Assembly: GCA_964408735.1 (NCBI GenBank)
Contig: CAYPAX010000013.1
Location: forward strand, 1 to 62,450
Source of the DNA: UBA7887 sp964408735
GTDB lineage: Bacteria; Pseudomonadota; Alphaproteobacteria; UBA7887
Direction: 5' to 3'
Length of the DNA: 62,450 nucleotides
The notes under the pieces were generated by a model that ran no database searches, was not told where the DNA came from, and worked only from the letters and a program-made list of their open reading frames with translations. The translations under genes were made by a program, and so were the position numbers. This document shows positions 54,773 through 62,358 of the stretch, one piece after another. Within the stretch, counting starts at the first letter, position 1, and each line of letters begins with the position of its first letter.

Positions 54773-56362
54773 ATGAAAACCAGGAAAAGCTTGGCCGTGC
54801 TCTGCGGCCTGAGCGTTGCGCTTTGCGTCTCGACGGCGGCAACGGCCGCGCAATTGAGCGGCCGCGTGACCGACAGTGGCGGCAATGGCCTAGCCGGGCT
54901 GATGGTCTCGGCAAAGAGCAGCACCGGCATCGAGGTCACCGTGTTTACGGCCGGCGACGGCAGCTATGCGCTGACAGGCTTGCTCGGCAACGGCCAGACG
55001 GTCACCGCCAAGGGACCGGGCTGGCTTTCGGCGACACAGGTGGTCTCCGTGCCGCTCGAAGGCGGCGCCGGGCTGGATATCAAGCTGACAGGCCATCCCG
55101 ATGCCAAGCAGGACCTTTCCGGCGCCCATTGGATGGGCTTGCTGCCCGATGGCGGGAAGAAGCGCGAGTTCATGATCAACTGCGTCAGCTGTCACGAGAT
55201 CGGCCACGCGCGCGTGACCAAGGACGGCCAAGCTCGCAGCGCGGCCCAATGGGCGGAAGCCATTGCCCTGATGCGCTCCACCGACGTCTACGGCCTGACG
55301 CCGCCCGACTTCGATGACGCGGCTTACGCCAAATGGCTGGCTGGTAACCTGTCCGACCGGCGGGCGGCGAGCATTACCCTGCCGCCAATCGTCTCGGGCG
55401 AAGTGGCGCAGGCCCGATATACCGAGTATCCGGTGCCGGCGGCGTTCTCGCTGCCGCATGATCTGGTGATGGGGCCCGACCGTCGCGTCTGGCTGACCGG
55501 CTTCTTCAACGACGTGGTCTGGGCCTACACGCCTGACAGCGGCGCGGTGCAGACCTATCACGTCAACGCCACGCCCGACACGCTGGCGCAGGTGCGCGCC
55601 CTGGAGTTCGACGGCAACGACGATCTCTGGATACTCAACGGCGGCACCTCGTCGATCGTGCGGCTGGATATCGCCTCGGGCGCCTACGAGACCTTCAATG
55701 CCGACATGTACGCCCACAGCCTCGATCTCGATTCCGCGGGCAACATCTGGGTCAACGACTATTTCGGCAAGCCTGAGCGCATCGGCGTCGTAAACGCCGC
55801 GACCGGCGCTGTCGAGACCATGACCATCCCCAGCGCCGGCTTGACCGAGGCCAACGGACTGCCGCTGCCCTATGGGCTGCAGGTCGATGCAAAGGACCGG
55901 CTGTGGGTGACCATGCTGGCGGCCAATACCCTGGTGCGCTACGACACCCGCACAGGCGAGGCCAAGCTCTACCAAATGCCGACGGCGAATTCGGGACCGC
56001 GCCGCCCCGGCCTCGGACCCGACGGCATTCTCTGGATTCCGGAGTTCGCCGCCGGCAAGCTGGCCAAGTTCGATCCGGAGAGCGAAAGCTTCACCGAATA
56101 CGATCTCGGCCTCTCCGCTGCCGGCCCCTACGACGTCGAGGTCGACCAGAGGACGGGCATGGTCTGGGTCAGCGGCTCCAACGACAGCAGCATCTTCCGC
56201 TTCGATCCCGCGAGCGAGACGTTCACCCGCTATCCCTGGCCGACCGAGCCGGGCTTCATTCGCCATATCGCGGTCGACGAGGAAACGGGCGACGTCTGGG
56301 CGGCGTATTCGTCCTACCCGCCGGGTGCGCCGAAGCTGGTTCGTCTGCAACCGAACGGGTGA
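54773..56362 (+). CDS. exported Vgb/NHL beta-propeller protein with Cna-B-like domain and haem-c motif
   Basis: 529-residue secreted protein. Signal peptide 1-26; a carboxypeptidase-regulatory-like (Cna-B fold) domain at about 27-107 (LSGRVTDSGGNGLAGLMV); a cytochrome-c motif CVSCH at C137/C140/H141; then from about 210 repeats of the virginiamycin B lyase/streptogramin-lyase type (GPDRRVWLTGF, DLDSAGNIWVNDYFG, LGPDGILWIPEF). The haem would be attached in the periplasm. Function unknown; lyase, dehydrogenase or sensor are all possible. GGGAGG precedes the ATG. Confidence 0.8.
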   Translation: MKTRKSLAVLCGLSVALCVSTAATAAQLSGRVTDSGGNGLAGLMVSAKSSTGIEVTVFTAGDGSYALTGLLGNGQTVTAKGPGWLSATQVVSVPLEGGAGLDIKLTGHPDAKQDLSGAHWMGLLPDGGKKREFMINCVSCHEIGHARVTKDGQARSAAQWAEAIALMRSTDVYGLTPPDFDDAAYAKWLAGNLSDRRAASITLPPIVSGEVAQARYTEYPVPAAFSLPHDLVMGPDRRVWLTGFFNDVVWAYTPDSGAVQTYHVNATPDTLAQVRALEFDGNDDLWILNGGTSSIVRLDIASGAYETFNADMYAHSLDLDSAGNIWVNDYFGKPERIGVVNAATGAVETMTIPSAGLTEANGLPLPYGLQVDAKDRLWVTMLAANTLVRYDTRTGEAKLYQMPTANSGPRRPGLGPDGILWIPEFAAGKLAKFDPESESFTEYDLGLSAAGPYDVEVDQRTGMVWVSGSNDSSIFRFDPASETFTRYPWPTEPGFIRHIAVDEETGDVWAAYSSYPPGAPKLVRLQPNG

Positions 56363-56381
56363 GGCCGGGCGCCGCCCGGCG

Positions 56382-57146
56382 CTACATGAAGTTCTGGCCG
56401 TCCTCGACCGGCAGCACGGTACCGGTGATGAAGTCGGACTGAGACGAGGCGAACAGCAGGACGGCGCCGTCGAGCACCTCTGGCGTGCCGACGCGCTGGC
56501 GCGGCAGGCGCTTGATCAGGCGCTGGCCGCGCTCGTCCTGCCAATAGGCCTGATTGATCGGCGTTTCGATATAGCCCGGCGCGATGCAATTGACCTGGAT
56601 GGCGTGCGACGCCCATTCCAGCGCCAGCGATTTGGTCATCTGCACCAGCGCAACCTTGGTCATGCTGTAGATGGAGAGCTGGCCGAGGGTGCGGATGGCG
56701 GCCATCGAGGCGATATTGACAACCTTGCCGCCACGCCCCGTCTCGATCATGCGCCGGCCGACCGCCTGGGCCATCAGCCAGGCGCCTTTCTGGTTGACGT
56801 CGTGAATGAAGTCGTACTCGGCCTCGTCGTAATCGACCGCCCATTTCTGGATGCTGACGCCGGCATTGTTGAGCAGGATATCTATCGGCCCCAGCGCCGC
56901 CTCGCCGGCTGCCACGGCCTCGGCTATGCTGCTGCCGTCGGCGAGATCGAGGGTCACGGGCTCGGCCCGCCCGCCCGCCTCGGCGATCTCGGCCGCAACC
57001 TCTTCCAGACGCTCGCGGCGTCGCGCGGCAACGACAACGCTGGCGCCGGCTTGCGCCAGGGTCAGCGCAGCATGGCGGCCGAGGCCGCTCGAGGCGCCGG
57101 TTACCAGCGCCGTCTTGCCCTGCAATAACGTGCTGTCAGCCAGCAT
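56382..57146 (-). CDS. short-chain dehydrogenase/reductase
   Basis: 254-residue SDR with the cofactor motif TGASSGLGRHAA, NNAG in LLNNAGVSIQ, and the catalytic YSMTK with the upstream serine in NIASMAA. The ATG at 57146 (MLADSTLLQGKTAL) overlaps the TetR gene end by 11 bp. It is transcribed with the TetR gene and divergent from the B12 mutase genes, so a role in the same acyl-CoA or hydroxyacid pathway is possible. Substrate unknown. Confidence 0.85.
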   Translation of the reverse strand: MLADSTLLQGKTALVTGASSGLGRHAALTLAQAGASVVVAARRRERLEEVAAEIAEAGGRAEPVTLDLADGSSIAEAVAAGEAALGPIDILLNNAGVSIQKWAVDYDEAEYDFIHDVNQKGAWLMAQAVGRRMIETGRGGKVVNIASMAAIRTLGQLSIYSMTKVALVQMTKSLALEWASHAIQVNCIAPGYIETPINQAYWQDERGQRLIKRLPRQRVGTPEVLDGAVLLFASSQSDFITGTVLPVEDGQNFM

Positions 57147-57726
57147 CGAGTTGGCGCCGGAACATGCCGACGATCTTGACCGCAATGGCGCGTGGGCTAT
57201 CGCCGCCCGGCCTATACCAGTTGAGCACGCCGTTCAACGCGCTGAGCAGGGTCAGGCGAAGGACGCGCCTGTCGGTTCGTGGCGCCAGCGGCAGGTCGTC
57301 GATGATCGCCGCGAACCGCCCTTCATACTCGCGACGATGCCGGATCAGGCGCTTGCCGAGATCGCTTTCGCCGCGCGGCTCGACCCGCGCCACCACGGCG
57401 CAACAGTCACTGCCGTCGAGCAGCGCTTCAAGATGCGCCACCGCGGCACGCTCAAGACGCGTCCACGGCGTTCGTGCCATCACCGAGGCGGTCTCGACCG
57501 CGGCCATGATCTCGGCCACGCCACGCTCGTAGACGGCCTCGAAAAGATGATCCTTGGCTCGGAAAAAGTAATAGAGCGAGCTTGCCTGCACGCCGACCTC
57601 GGCGGCAATGGCACGCACCGAAGTGCCGTCGTAGCCGCGTTGGGCGAACGACCTGGCGGCGGCATCGAGGAGCTGATTGCGCCGGTCGCCCCGCGCCCGT
57701 GCCGATACCGTATCGATTGCCACCAT
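57136..57726 (-). CDS. TetR-family transcriptional regulator (mutase cluster)
   Basis: 196-residue regulator. The helix-turn-helix lies around residues 17-52 (LLDAAARSFAQRGYDGTSV, AAEVGVQASSLYYFF), followed by a ligand-binding domain with two adjacent cysteines (DCCAVV). It is divergent from the mutase genes across 135 bp, in which CGAACGTTCG is a likely operator. TetR regulators in such positions often respond to acyl-CoA; the ligand here is not known. Confidence 0.88.
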   Translation of the reverse strand: MVAIDTVSARARGDRRNQLLDAAARSFAQRGYDGTSVRAIAAEVGVQASSLYYFFRAKDHLFEAVYERGVAEIMAAVETASVMARTPWTRLERAAVAHLEALLDGSDCCAVVARVEPRGESDLGKRLIRHRREYEGRFAAIIDDLPLAPRTDRRVLRLTLLSALNGVLNWYRPGGDSPRAIAVKIVGMFRRQLDAG

Positions 57727-57795
57727 GCTCTGCCCCCGCGGGCCTGCCAGATTATGGCTGGGACGGTCGCTCGTTGGATTCGAAGAGTCAAGGGA

Positions 57796-57825
57796 TTGCG
57801 CCGCCCGTCACACCAATGATATTCT
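57796..57825 (+). promoter_or_regulatory. candidate promoter for the mutase genes
   Basis: TTGCGC at 57796-57801 and TATTCT at 57820-57825, 18 bp apart, form a plausible sigma-70-type promoter reading towards the mutase small subunit gene. The palindrome CGAACGTTCG lies 12 bp downstream, where a bound repressor would block initiation or elongation. The match is moderate. Confidence 0.35.
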
Positions 57826-57837
57826 TCTTTTACCTAA

Positions 57838-57847
57838 CGAACGTTCG
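57838..57847. promoter_or_regulatory. TetR-type operator palindrome
   Basis: CGAACGTTCG is a perfect 10-bp palindrome; the flanks extend the symmetry weakly (AxCGAACGTTCGxT). This core is frequent in operators of TetR regulators. It lies between the divergent TetR gene and the mutase small-subunit gene, 15 bp before the latter's ATG. Confidence 0.6.
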
Positions 57848-57861
57848 CTGTAGGAAATGAG

Positions 57862-58293
57862 ATGTCCGGAGACGGCGAAAGGGGCGCGGCGCGCCCACCG
57901 CGGGTGCTGATCACCAAGATCGGCCTCGACGGCCATGATCGCGGCTCACGCCTGGTCGCGACCTTTCTTCGCGATGCCGGCATGGAGGTCGTCTATACCG
58001 GGCCCTGGCAGGAGATTGCGACCGTGGTCGTTATGGCCGACCAGGAGGATGTCGACGTCATCGGCGTCTCCTCCCTGGCCAGCGACCATCTCATCGTTCC
58101 CGACCTGATGGCCGCGCTCGCCGAGGCCGGGCTTGGGCATGTCGCGGTGGTCGTCGGCGGTGTGGTTCCCGATGGCGAGGAGCAGCTGTTGCGCGATGCC
58201 GGCGTGGCCGAGATCTTCCACCCGGGCAGCGCGCGCGAGGATATCGTCCGGCGCATTGCCTCCCTGGCAGCGCAAGCGCGCGGGGCAGAGTGA
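57862..58293 (+). CDS. B12-binding small subunit of an acyl-CoA mutase
   Basis: 143-residue cobalamin-binding protein. The three B12 motifs are present: DxHxxG as DGHDRG near residues 26-31, SxL in GVSSLAS, and the VVVGGVVP glycine pair. It matches the C-terminal domain of methylmalonyl-CoA mutase but is encoded alone, like the small subunits of isobutyryl-CoA and 2-hydroxyisobutyryl-CoA mutases. The stop overlaps the large-subunit start (TGATG), so the subunits should be made together. Confidence 0.88.
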   Translation: MSGDGERGAARPPRVLITKIGLDGHDRGSRLVATFLRDAGMEVVYTGPWQEIATVVVMADQEDVDVIGVSSLASDHLIVPDLMAALAEAGLGHVAVVVGGVVPDGEEQLLRDAGVAEIFHPGSAREDIVRRIASLAAQARGAE

Positions 58294-59942
58294 TGGGTGA
58301 CTACGAGGACGCCAAGGCGCGTTGGCAAGACCGCTACGGCAGCACCGACGATGAGCGCCGCAACCGCTCCGGCATCCCGCTCGAGCCGCTCTACGGGCCC
58401 GACGACTGGGACTCCTCGCGGACCATGGCCGACCTCGGCTTTCCCGGCGAGGCCCCGACCACGCGGGGCATCCACGACAGCATGCATCGCGGCCGCCCCT
58501 GGAGCCCCCGCCTGGTGGTCGGCTTCGGCCTGCCCGAGGACTACAACGCGCGCATGCGGGCACTCGTCGAGAGCGGCATCACCGGGCTCTACGTGGCGCC
58601 CTGCAACAGTCACATGCGCGGTTTTGACGCCGATGCGGTGCCGCGCGCCCTGCTCGGCACCTGCGGCACCGTCATCTCGACCAGCGAGGATCTGGCGATC
58701 TGCCTGGAGGGACTGGCCATCGACACCCAGTCAACCAGCCTCGGCGATACCGCGCCCTATACGCTGTCCGCGATGCTGTTCAAGGTCGCGCGCGACCGCA
58801 GCATTCCGTGGACCGCGTTGGCCGGCACCACCAACCAATCCGACTACCTGTCACATGCCGCGGCGCTGCATATGTTCTTTCGCGTATCCCTGCCCGGGCA
58901 ACGGCGCCTGCTGCTCGATCACATCGAATGGATGCTGCGCGAGGCGCCGCGCTGGAACGCGCTGTCGGTGGTCGGCCAGCACATTCAGCAGGCCGGCGCC
59001 ACGCCGGCCGAGGCCATGGGACTGACCCTGAGCACGGCCATCCAATATGCCGAGGACCTGATCGCCCGCGGCCACGAGGCGGATGCGGTTCTGCCGCGCT
59101 TCAGCTTCTTCTTCGACATCTCGATCTCGTTCTTCGAGGAAGTGGCCAAGTTCCGCGCCGGGCGGCGCATCTGGAACCGGGTCACGCGCGAGCGCTTCAC
59201 CGCCCGCGATCCGAGAGCGCAACGCTTTCGCTTTCATGCTCAGACCTCGGGCGTGGACCTGACCCGCCAGCAACCGCTGAACAATATCGCCCGCGTCGCC
59301 GTGCAGGCCATGGCCGGCATTTTCGGCGGGCTGCAGTCGCTGCACACGGACAGCTATGACGAGGCACTCGGCACGCCAACGGCGCCGGCCGCGCAGATCG
59401 CCGTCGCCACGCAAACCATCCTGCAGCACGAGGCCCATCTCGACGACGTCATCGACCCCCTCGGCGGCTCGTTCTATGTCGAGCGCCTGACCGACGAGAT
59501 GGAGGCCGAGATCGAGGCCGTGATGGCCAGGATCGAAGACGCCGGCGGCATGTACCGGGCCGTCGAGAGCGGCCTGGTGCAGCGCATGATCGGCGAGTCA
59601 GCGCGCCGGGCGCAGGAGCGCCTGGAGCGCGGCGAGGACAAGCAGGTCGGCGTCACCGTGCATCGCCAGGCCGATGATCCGGGCGAGCGCCCGCCGCCGC
59701 AAGCGCGGCCCGATCCGGCAAGGCTCGACGCCTATCTGGCGCGCCTCGATGCCTTCAAGGCGGCCCGCGACCAGGCGGCGGTGCAGGCTACGCTCGACGC
59801 TCTGGCGCGCGCCTGTTCGCGCCCGGACGACAATATCCACGGCCGCGTCGTTGCGGCCACGCTCGCCGATGCCACTCACGGCGAGATCTGCGCCACCGTG
59901 CGCAACGAGCTGGGTACGGGCGAGCCCCTCGTCGTTGCCTGA
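58293..59942 (+). CDS. large subunit of a divergent B12-dependent acyl-CoA mutase
   Basis: 549-residue catalytic subunit of the methylmalonyl-CoA mutase family without a B12 domain. Kept features: RGRPWSPR (residues 66-73), GQHIQQAGA with H230 (equivalent to the catalytic His of the family), PRFSFFFDIS, QTSGVDLTRQQPLNN, GGLQSLHTDSYDEAL and DPLGGSFYVE. The tyrosine of YPTMY is H65 here, FDLPTHRGYD has become VAPCNSHMRGFD, and no arginine stands in the carboxylate-binding segment (about 181-196). The substrate is therefore probably not methylmalonyl-CoA. ATG 58293 overlaps the small-subunit stop. Confidence 0.85.
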   Translation: MGDYEDAKARWQDRYGSTDDERRNRSGIPLEPLYGPDDWDSSRTMADLGFPGEAPTTRGIHDSMHRGRPWSPRLVVGFGLPEDYNARMRALVESGITGLYVAPCNSHMRGFDADAVPRALLGTCGTVISTSEDLAICLEGLAIDTQSTSLGDTAPYTLSAMLFKVARDRSIPWTALAGTTNQSDYLSHAAALHMFFRVSLPGQRRLLLDHIEWMLREAPRWNALSVVGQHIQQAGATPAEAMGLTLSTAIQYAEDLIARGHEADAVLPRFSFFFDISISFFEEVAKFRAGRRIWNRVTRERFTARDPRAQRFRFHAQTSGVDLTRQQPLNNIARVAVQAMAGIFGGLQSLHTDSYDEALGTPTAPAAQIAVATQTILQHEAHLDDVIDPLGGSFYVERLTDEMEAEIEAVMARIEDAGGMYRAVESGLVQRMIGESARRAQERLERGEDKQVGVTVHRQADDPGERPPPQARPDPARLDAYLARLDAFKAARDQAAVQATLDALARACSRPDDNIHGRVVAATLADATHGEICATVRNELGTGEPLVVA

Positions 59943-60065
59943 CGCACGGCGAATCGCTGCGCCCGATGTCGCGCGGCCGGCCGCCCACGTCGTTGCTGCG
60001 AGGAGCGAATGCGGGCCCTCTTGCCCGGCCAATGCCTTGGCTTGACAGGCTGGGGCAAAATGTTT

Positions 60066-60126
60066 CGCGCAGGCGATATTTTCGCTGGATTTGTGAGGCA
60101 AAGCTCAGGAATGTGTCGCCTGCGCG
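60066..60126 (+). promoter_or_regulatory. pckG: large stem-loop in the pckG leader
   Basis: CGCGCAGGCGA at 60066-60076 and TCGCCTGCGCG at 60116-60126 are perfect 11-bp reverse complements. A smaller hairpin, TGAG/CTCA at 60094-60107, lies inside the loop. The structure ends 32 bp before the pckG ATG, in the 216-bp gap after the mutase genes. It may be a structured leader RNA or a pair of operator half-sites; it matches no riboswitch class I know. Confidence 0.45.
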
Positions 60127-60158
60127 TGCGCGACGAACTGGCGAGCCGAGGGAGACCC

Positions 60159-61991
60159 ATGCCGGGACAGACGGGTGAGACCGCAGTCACACGAAATCGC
60201 AAACTGCTCGCCTGGGTCGAGGAGATGGCGGCGCTTGCCAAGCCCGCCTCGATCCATTGGTGCGACGGCTCGCAAGAGGAATATGAGCGGCTCTGTGCCC
60301 GGATGGTGGCGGCAGGCACCTTGATCCCGCTGAATGCGGAAAAGCGGCCCGGCTGCTTCCTGGCGCGCTCAGATCCCGCGGATGTCGCGCGGGTGGAGAA
60401 CCGCACCTATGTCTGCCCTGCCGACGAAGCCGATGCCGGCCCCAACAACAATTGGCGCGATCCCGCCGAGATGAAGGCACGCTTGCGCGAATTGTTCGAC
60501 GGCGCGATGGCGGGCCGGACGATGTACGTCATCCCCTTCTCCATGGGCCCGCTGGGCTCGCGCATCGCCCATATCGGCGTCCAGCTCTCGGATTCTCCCT
60601 ATGTCGCGGCGAGCATGCGCACCATGACCCGCATGGGGCAGAAGGCCCTCGATGCCTTGGGCGACGGCGATTTCGTGCCCTGCATGCACACCCTCGGCGC
60701 GCCGCTCAAGCCCGGCCAGGCCGATGTGCCCTGGCCCTGCAACGAAGAGAAATACATCGTCCACTTCCCGGAGGAGCGCGCGATCTGGTCGTTCGGCAGC
60801 GGCTATGGCGGCAACGCCCTGCTCGGCAAGAAGTGCTTCGCGCTCCGCATTGCCTCGGTGATGGGCCGCGACGAAGGCTGGCTGGCCGAGCATATGCTGA
60901 TCCTCGGCCTGGAATCGCCGGCCGGCGAGAAGACCTATGTCGCGGCGGCCTTCCCCAGCGCCTGCGGCAAGACCAATCTCGCCATGCTGATACCGCCGGC
61001 CGGCTACGAGGGCTGGAAGGTGCATACGGTCGGCGACGATATCGCCTGGATCAAGCCAGGCGAGGACGGCCGCCTCCATGCCATAAATCCGGAGGCGGGC
61101 TATTTCGGCGTGGTGCCCGGAACCTCGAGCAAGACCAACCCCAACGCCATGACAATGCTCGAGCGCGACACCATTTTCACCAATGTTGGGCTCACCGACG
61201 ACGGCGACGTCTGGTGGGAGGGCATCGACGGCGACCCGCCCGACCACCTCATCGATTGGCAAGGCAAGGACTGGACGCCCGATTGCGGGCGCAAGGCGGC
61301 GCATCCCAACGCGCGCTTCACCTGTGCGACCAGCCGCTGCCCGAGTATCGATCCGGCCTGGGACGATCCCGACGGCGTTCCCATCGACGCCTTCATTTTC
61401 GGCGGCCGCCTCAGCCATACCTTCCCGCTGGTCTATGAATCCCGCGATTGGGCGCACGGCGTCTATCTTGCTGCGACCATGGGCTCGGAAGCGACCGCCG
61501 CGGCGGCGGACCAGGCCGCCATCCGGCGCGACCCCATGGCGATGCTGCCCTTCTGCGGCTACAACATGGCGGACTATTGGCGCCATTGGCTGACCCTCGG
61601 GCAGGGACTCGCCAAGCCGCCGAAGATCTTCCGCGTCAACTGGTTCCGCAAGGACGACCAAGGCCACTTCCTCTGGCCCGGCTTCGGCGAGAACATGCGC
61701 GTCCTCGAATGGATCGTCTCCCGCGCCCACGGCCGCGCCGAGGCCGCCTCCAGCCCCTTCGGCGGCATGCCCCGGCATGACGATCTGAACTGGCGCGGAC
61801 TGGATTTCGCCGCAGCCGATTTCAGCGACATCATGGACATCGACCGCGACGCCGCCCTGGCCGAGACGGCAGCGCAAAACGACCTGTTCCAAAGCTTCGA
61901 GGACAAGCTGCCGGCTGCGCTTGAAGACCAACGCCAGGCCCTGGCCGCACGCCTCGGCGAGGGCGAGGAGATCTGGCGCATCGGGGGGTGA
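60159..61991 (+). CDS. pckG: phosphoenolpyruvate carboxykinase (GTP)
   Basis: GTP-dependent PEPCK, converting oxaloacetate to PEP for gluconeogenesis. The 610-residue protein has IHWCDGSQEEY, RTMYVIPFSMGPLGS, the P-loop FPSACGKTNLAML near residue 270 with the reactive cysteine, GDDIAWIK, and FGENMRVLEWI near the end. I chose the ATG at 60159 (MPGQTGE), preceded by GAGGGAGA; the frame to 60009 has no family similarity. Most alphaproteobacteria I know of use the ATP type. Confidence 0.95.
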   Translation: MPGQTGETAVTRNRKLLAWVEEMAALAKPASIHWCDGSQEEYERLCARMVAAGTLIPLNAEKRPGCFLARSDPADVARVENRTYVCPADEADAGPNNNWRDPAEMKARLRELFDGAMAGRTMYVIPFSMGPLGSRIAHIGVQLSDSPYVAASMRTMTRMGQKALDALGDGDFVPCMHTLGAPLKPGQADVPWPCNEEKYIVHFPEERAIWSFGSGYGGNALLGKKCFALRIASVMGRDEGWLAEHMLILGLESPAGEKTYVAAAFPSACGKTNLAMLIPPAGYEGWKVHTVGDDIAWIKPGEDGRLHAINPEAGYFGVVPGTSSKTNPNAMTMLERDTIFTNVGLTDDGDVWWEGIDGDPPDHLIDWQGKDWTPDCGRKAAHPNARFTCATSRCPSIDPAWDDPDGVPIDAFIFGGRLSHTFPLVYESRDWAHGVYLAATMGSEATAAAADQAAIRRDPMAMLPFCGYNMADYWRHWLTLGQGLAKPPKIFRVNWFRKDDQGHFLWPGFGENMRVLEWIVSRAHGRAEAASSPFGGMPRHDDLNWRGLDFAAADFSDIMDIDRDAALAETAAQNDLFQSFEDKLPAALEDQRQALAARLGEGEEIWRIGG

Positions 61992-62358
61992 GGGCACTGC
62001 CGGGGGGCAGATGGGCTGCAAACACTTTTCTGGCTGAGATGGCTCTTGGCCTATCAGGCGCCAAGCATCAGGGCGATCATGTGGCAACTCGAGCGGTCGG
62101 TGCCGCAAAACCTCCGACTCCAGCCGAAACGCACGCAAGGGCAGGAAGGGAGGGGTAAAGCCAAGAAGAGGCCTTCCATCTCCCGGCTCGGGCAGGATTG
62201 CGGTCGACTGATCATTTGGCCGAATCGGTGCGACCGGTTCTCACCGGCAAGATGTGTTCCGCACTCGCGGAACCGCTCGCTTGTGCGATTGGCAAAGATA
62301 GGCTTAATTGGCGAGGCGAGAGTGAGTGGGGATGCCACCTGTGACAGGGGCGTCCACT
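61992..62358. other. 367-bp non-coding gap with hairpins
   Basis: No convincing gene is seen between pckG and the last partial gene. It holds two adjacent small hairpins, CCGGT/ACCGG at 62234-62247 and GTTCCGC/GCGGAAC at 62256-62273, and a weak promoter-like pair TTGTGC at 62281 and TTAATT at 62304 (17-bp spacer) reading towards 62359. An open frame at 62046-62402 has an Arg/Ser-rich, non-family-like product and runs into the next gene in another frame. Base composition looks less GC-rich than the preceding genes. Confidence 0.5.

Noticed and set aside
60042..60047. TTGACA as a pckG -35 element
   Set aside because: No acceptable -10 hexamer lies 16-18 bp downstream; the nearest AT-rich stretch (GATATT at 60075) is too far.
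60009..60158. Upstream in-frame ATG for pckG
   Set aside because: The extra 50 residues do not resemble PEPCK and would place the leader stem-loop inside the coding region; a good ribosome-binding site precedes 60159.
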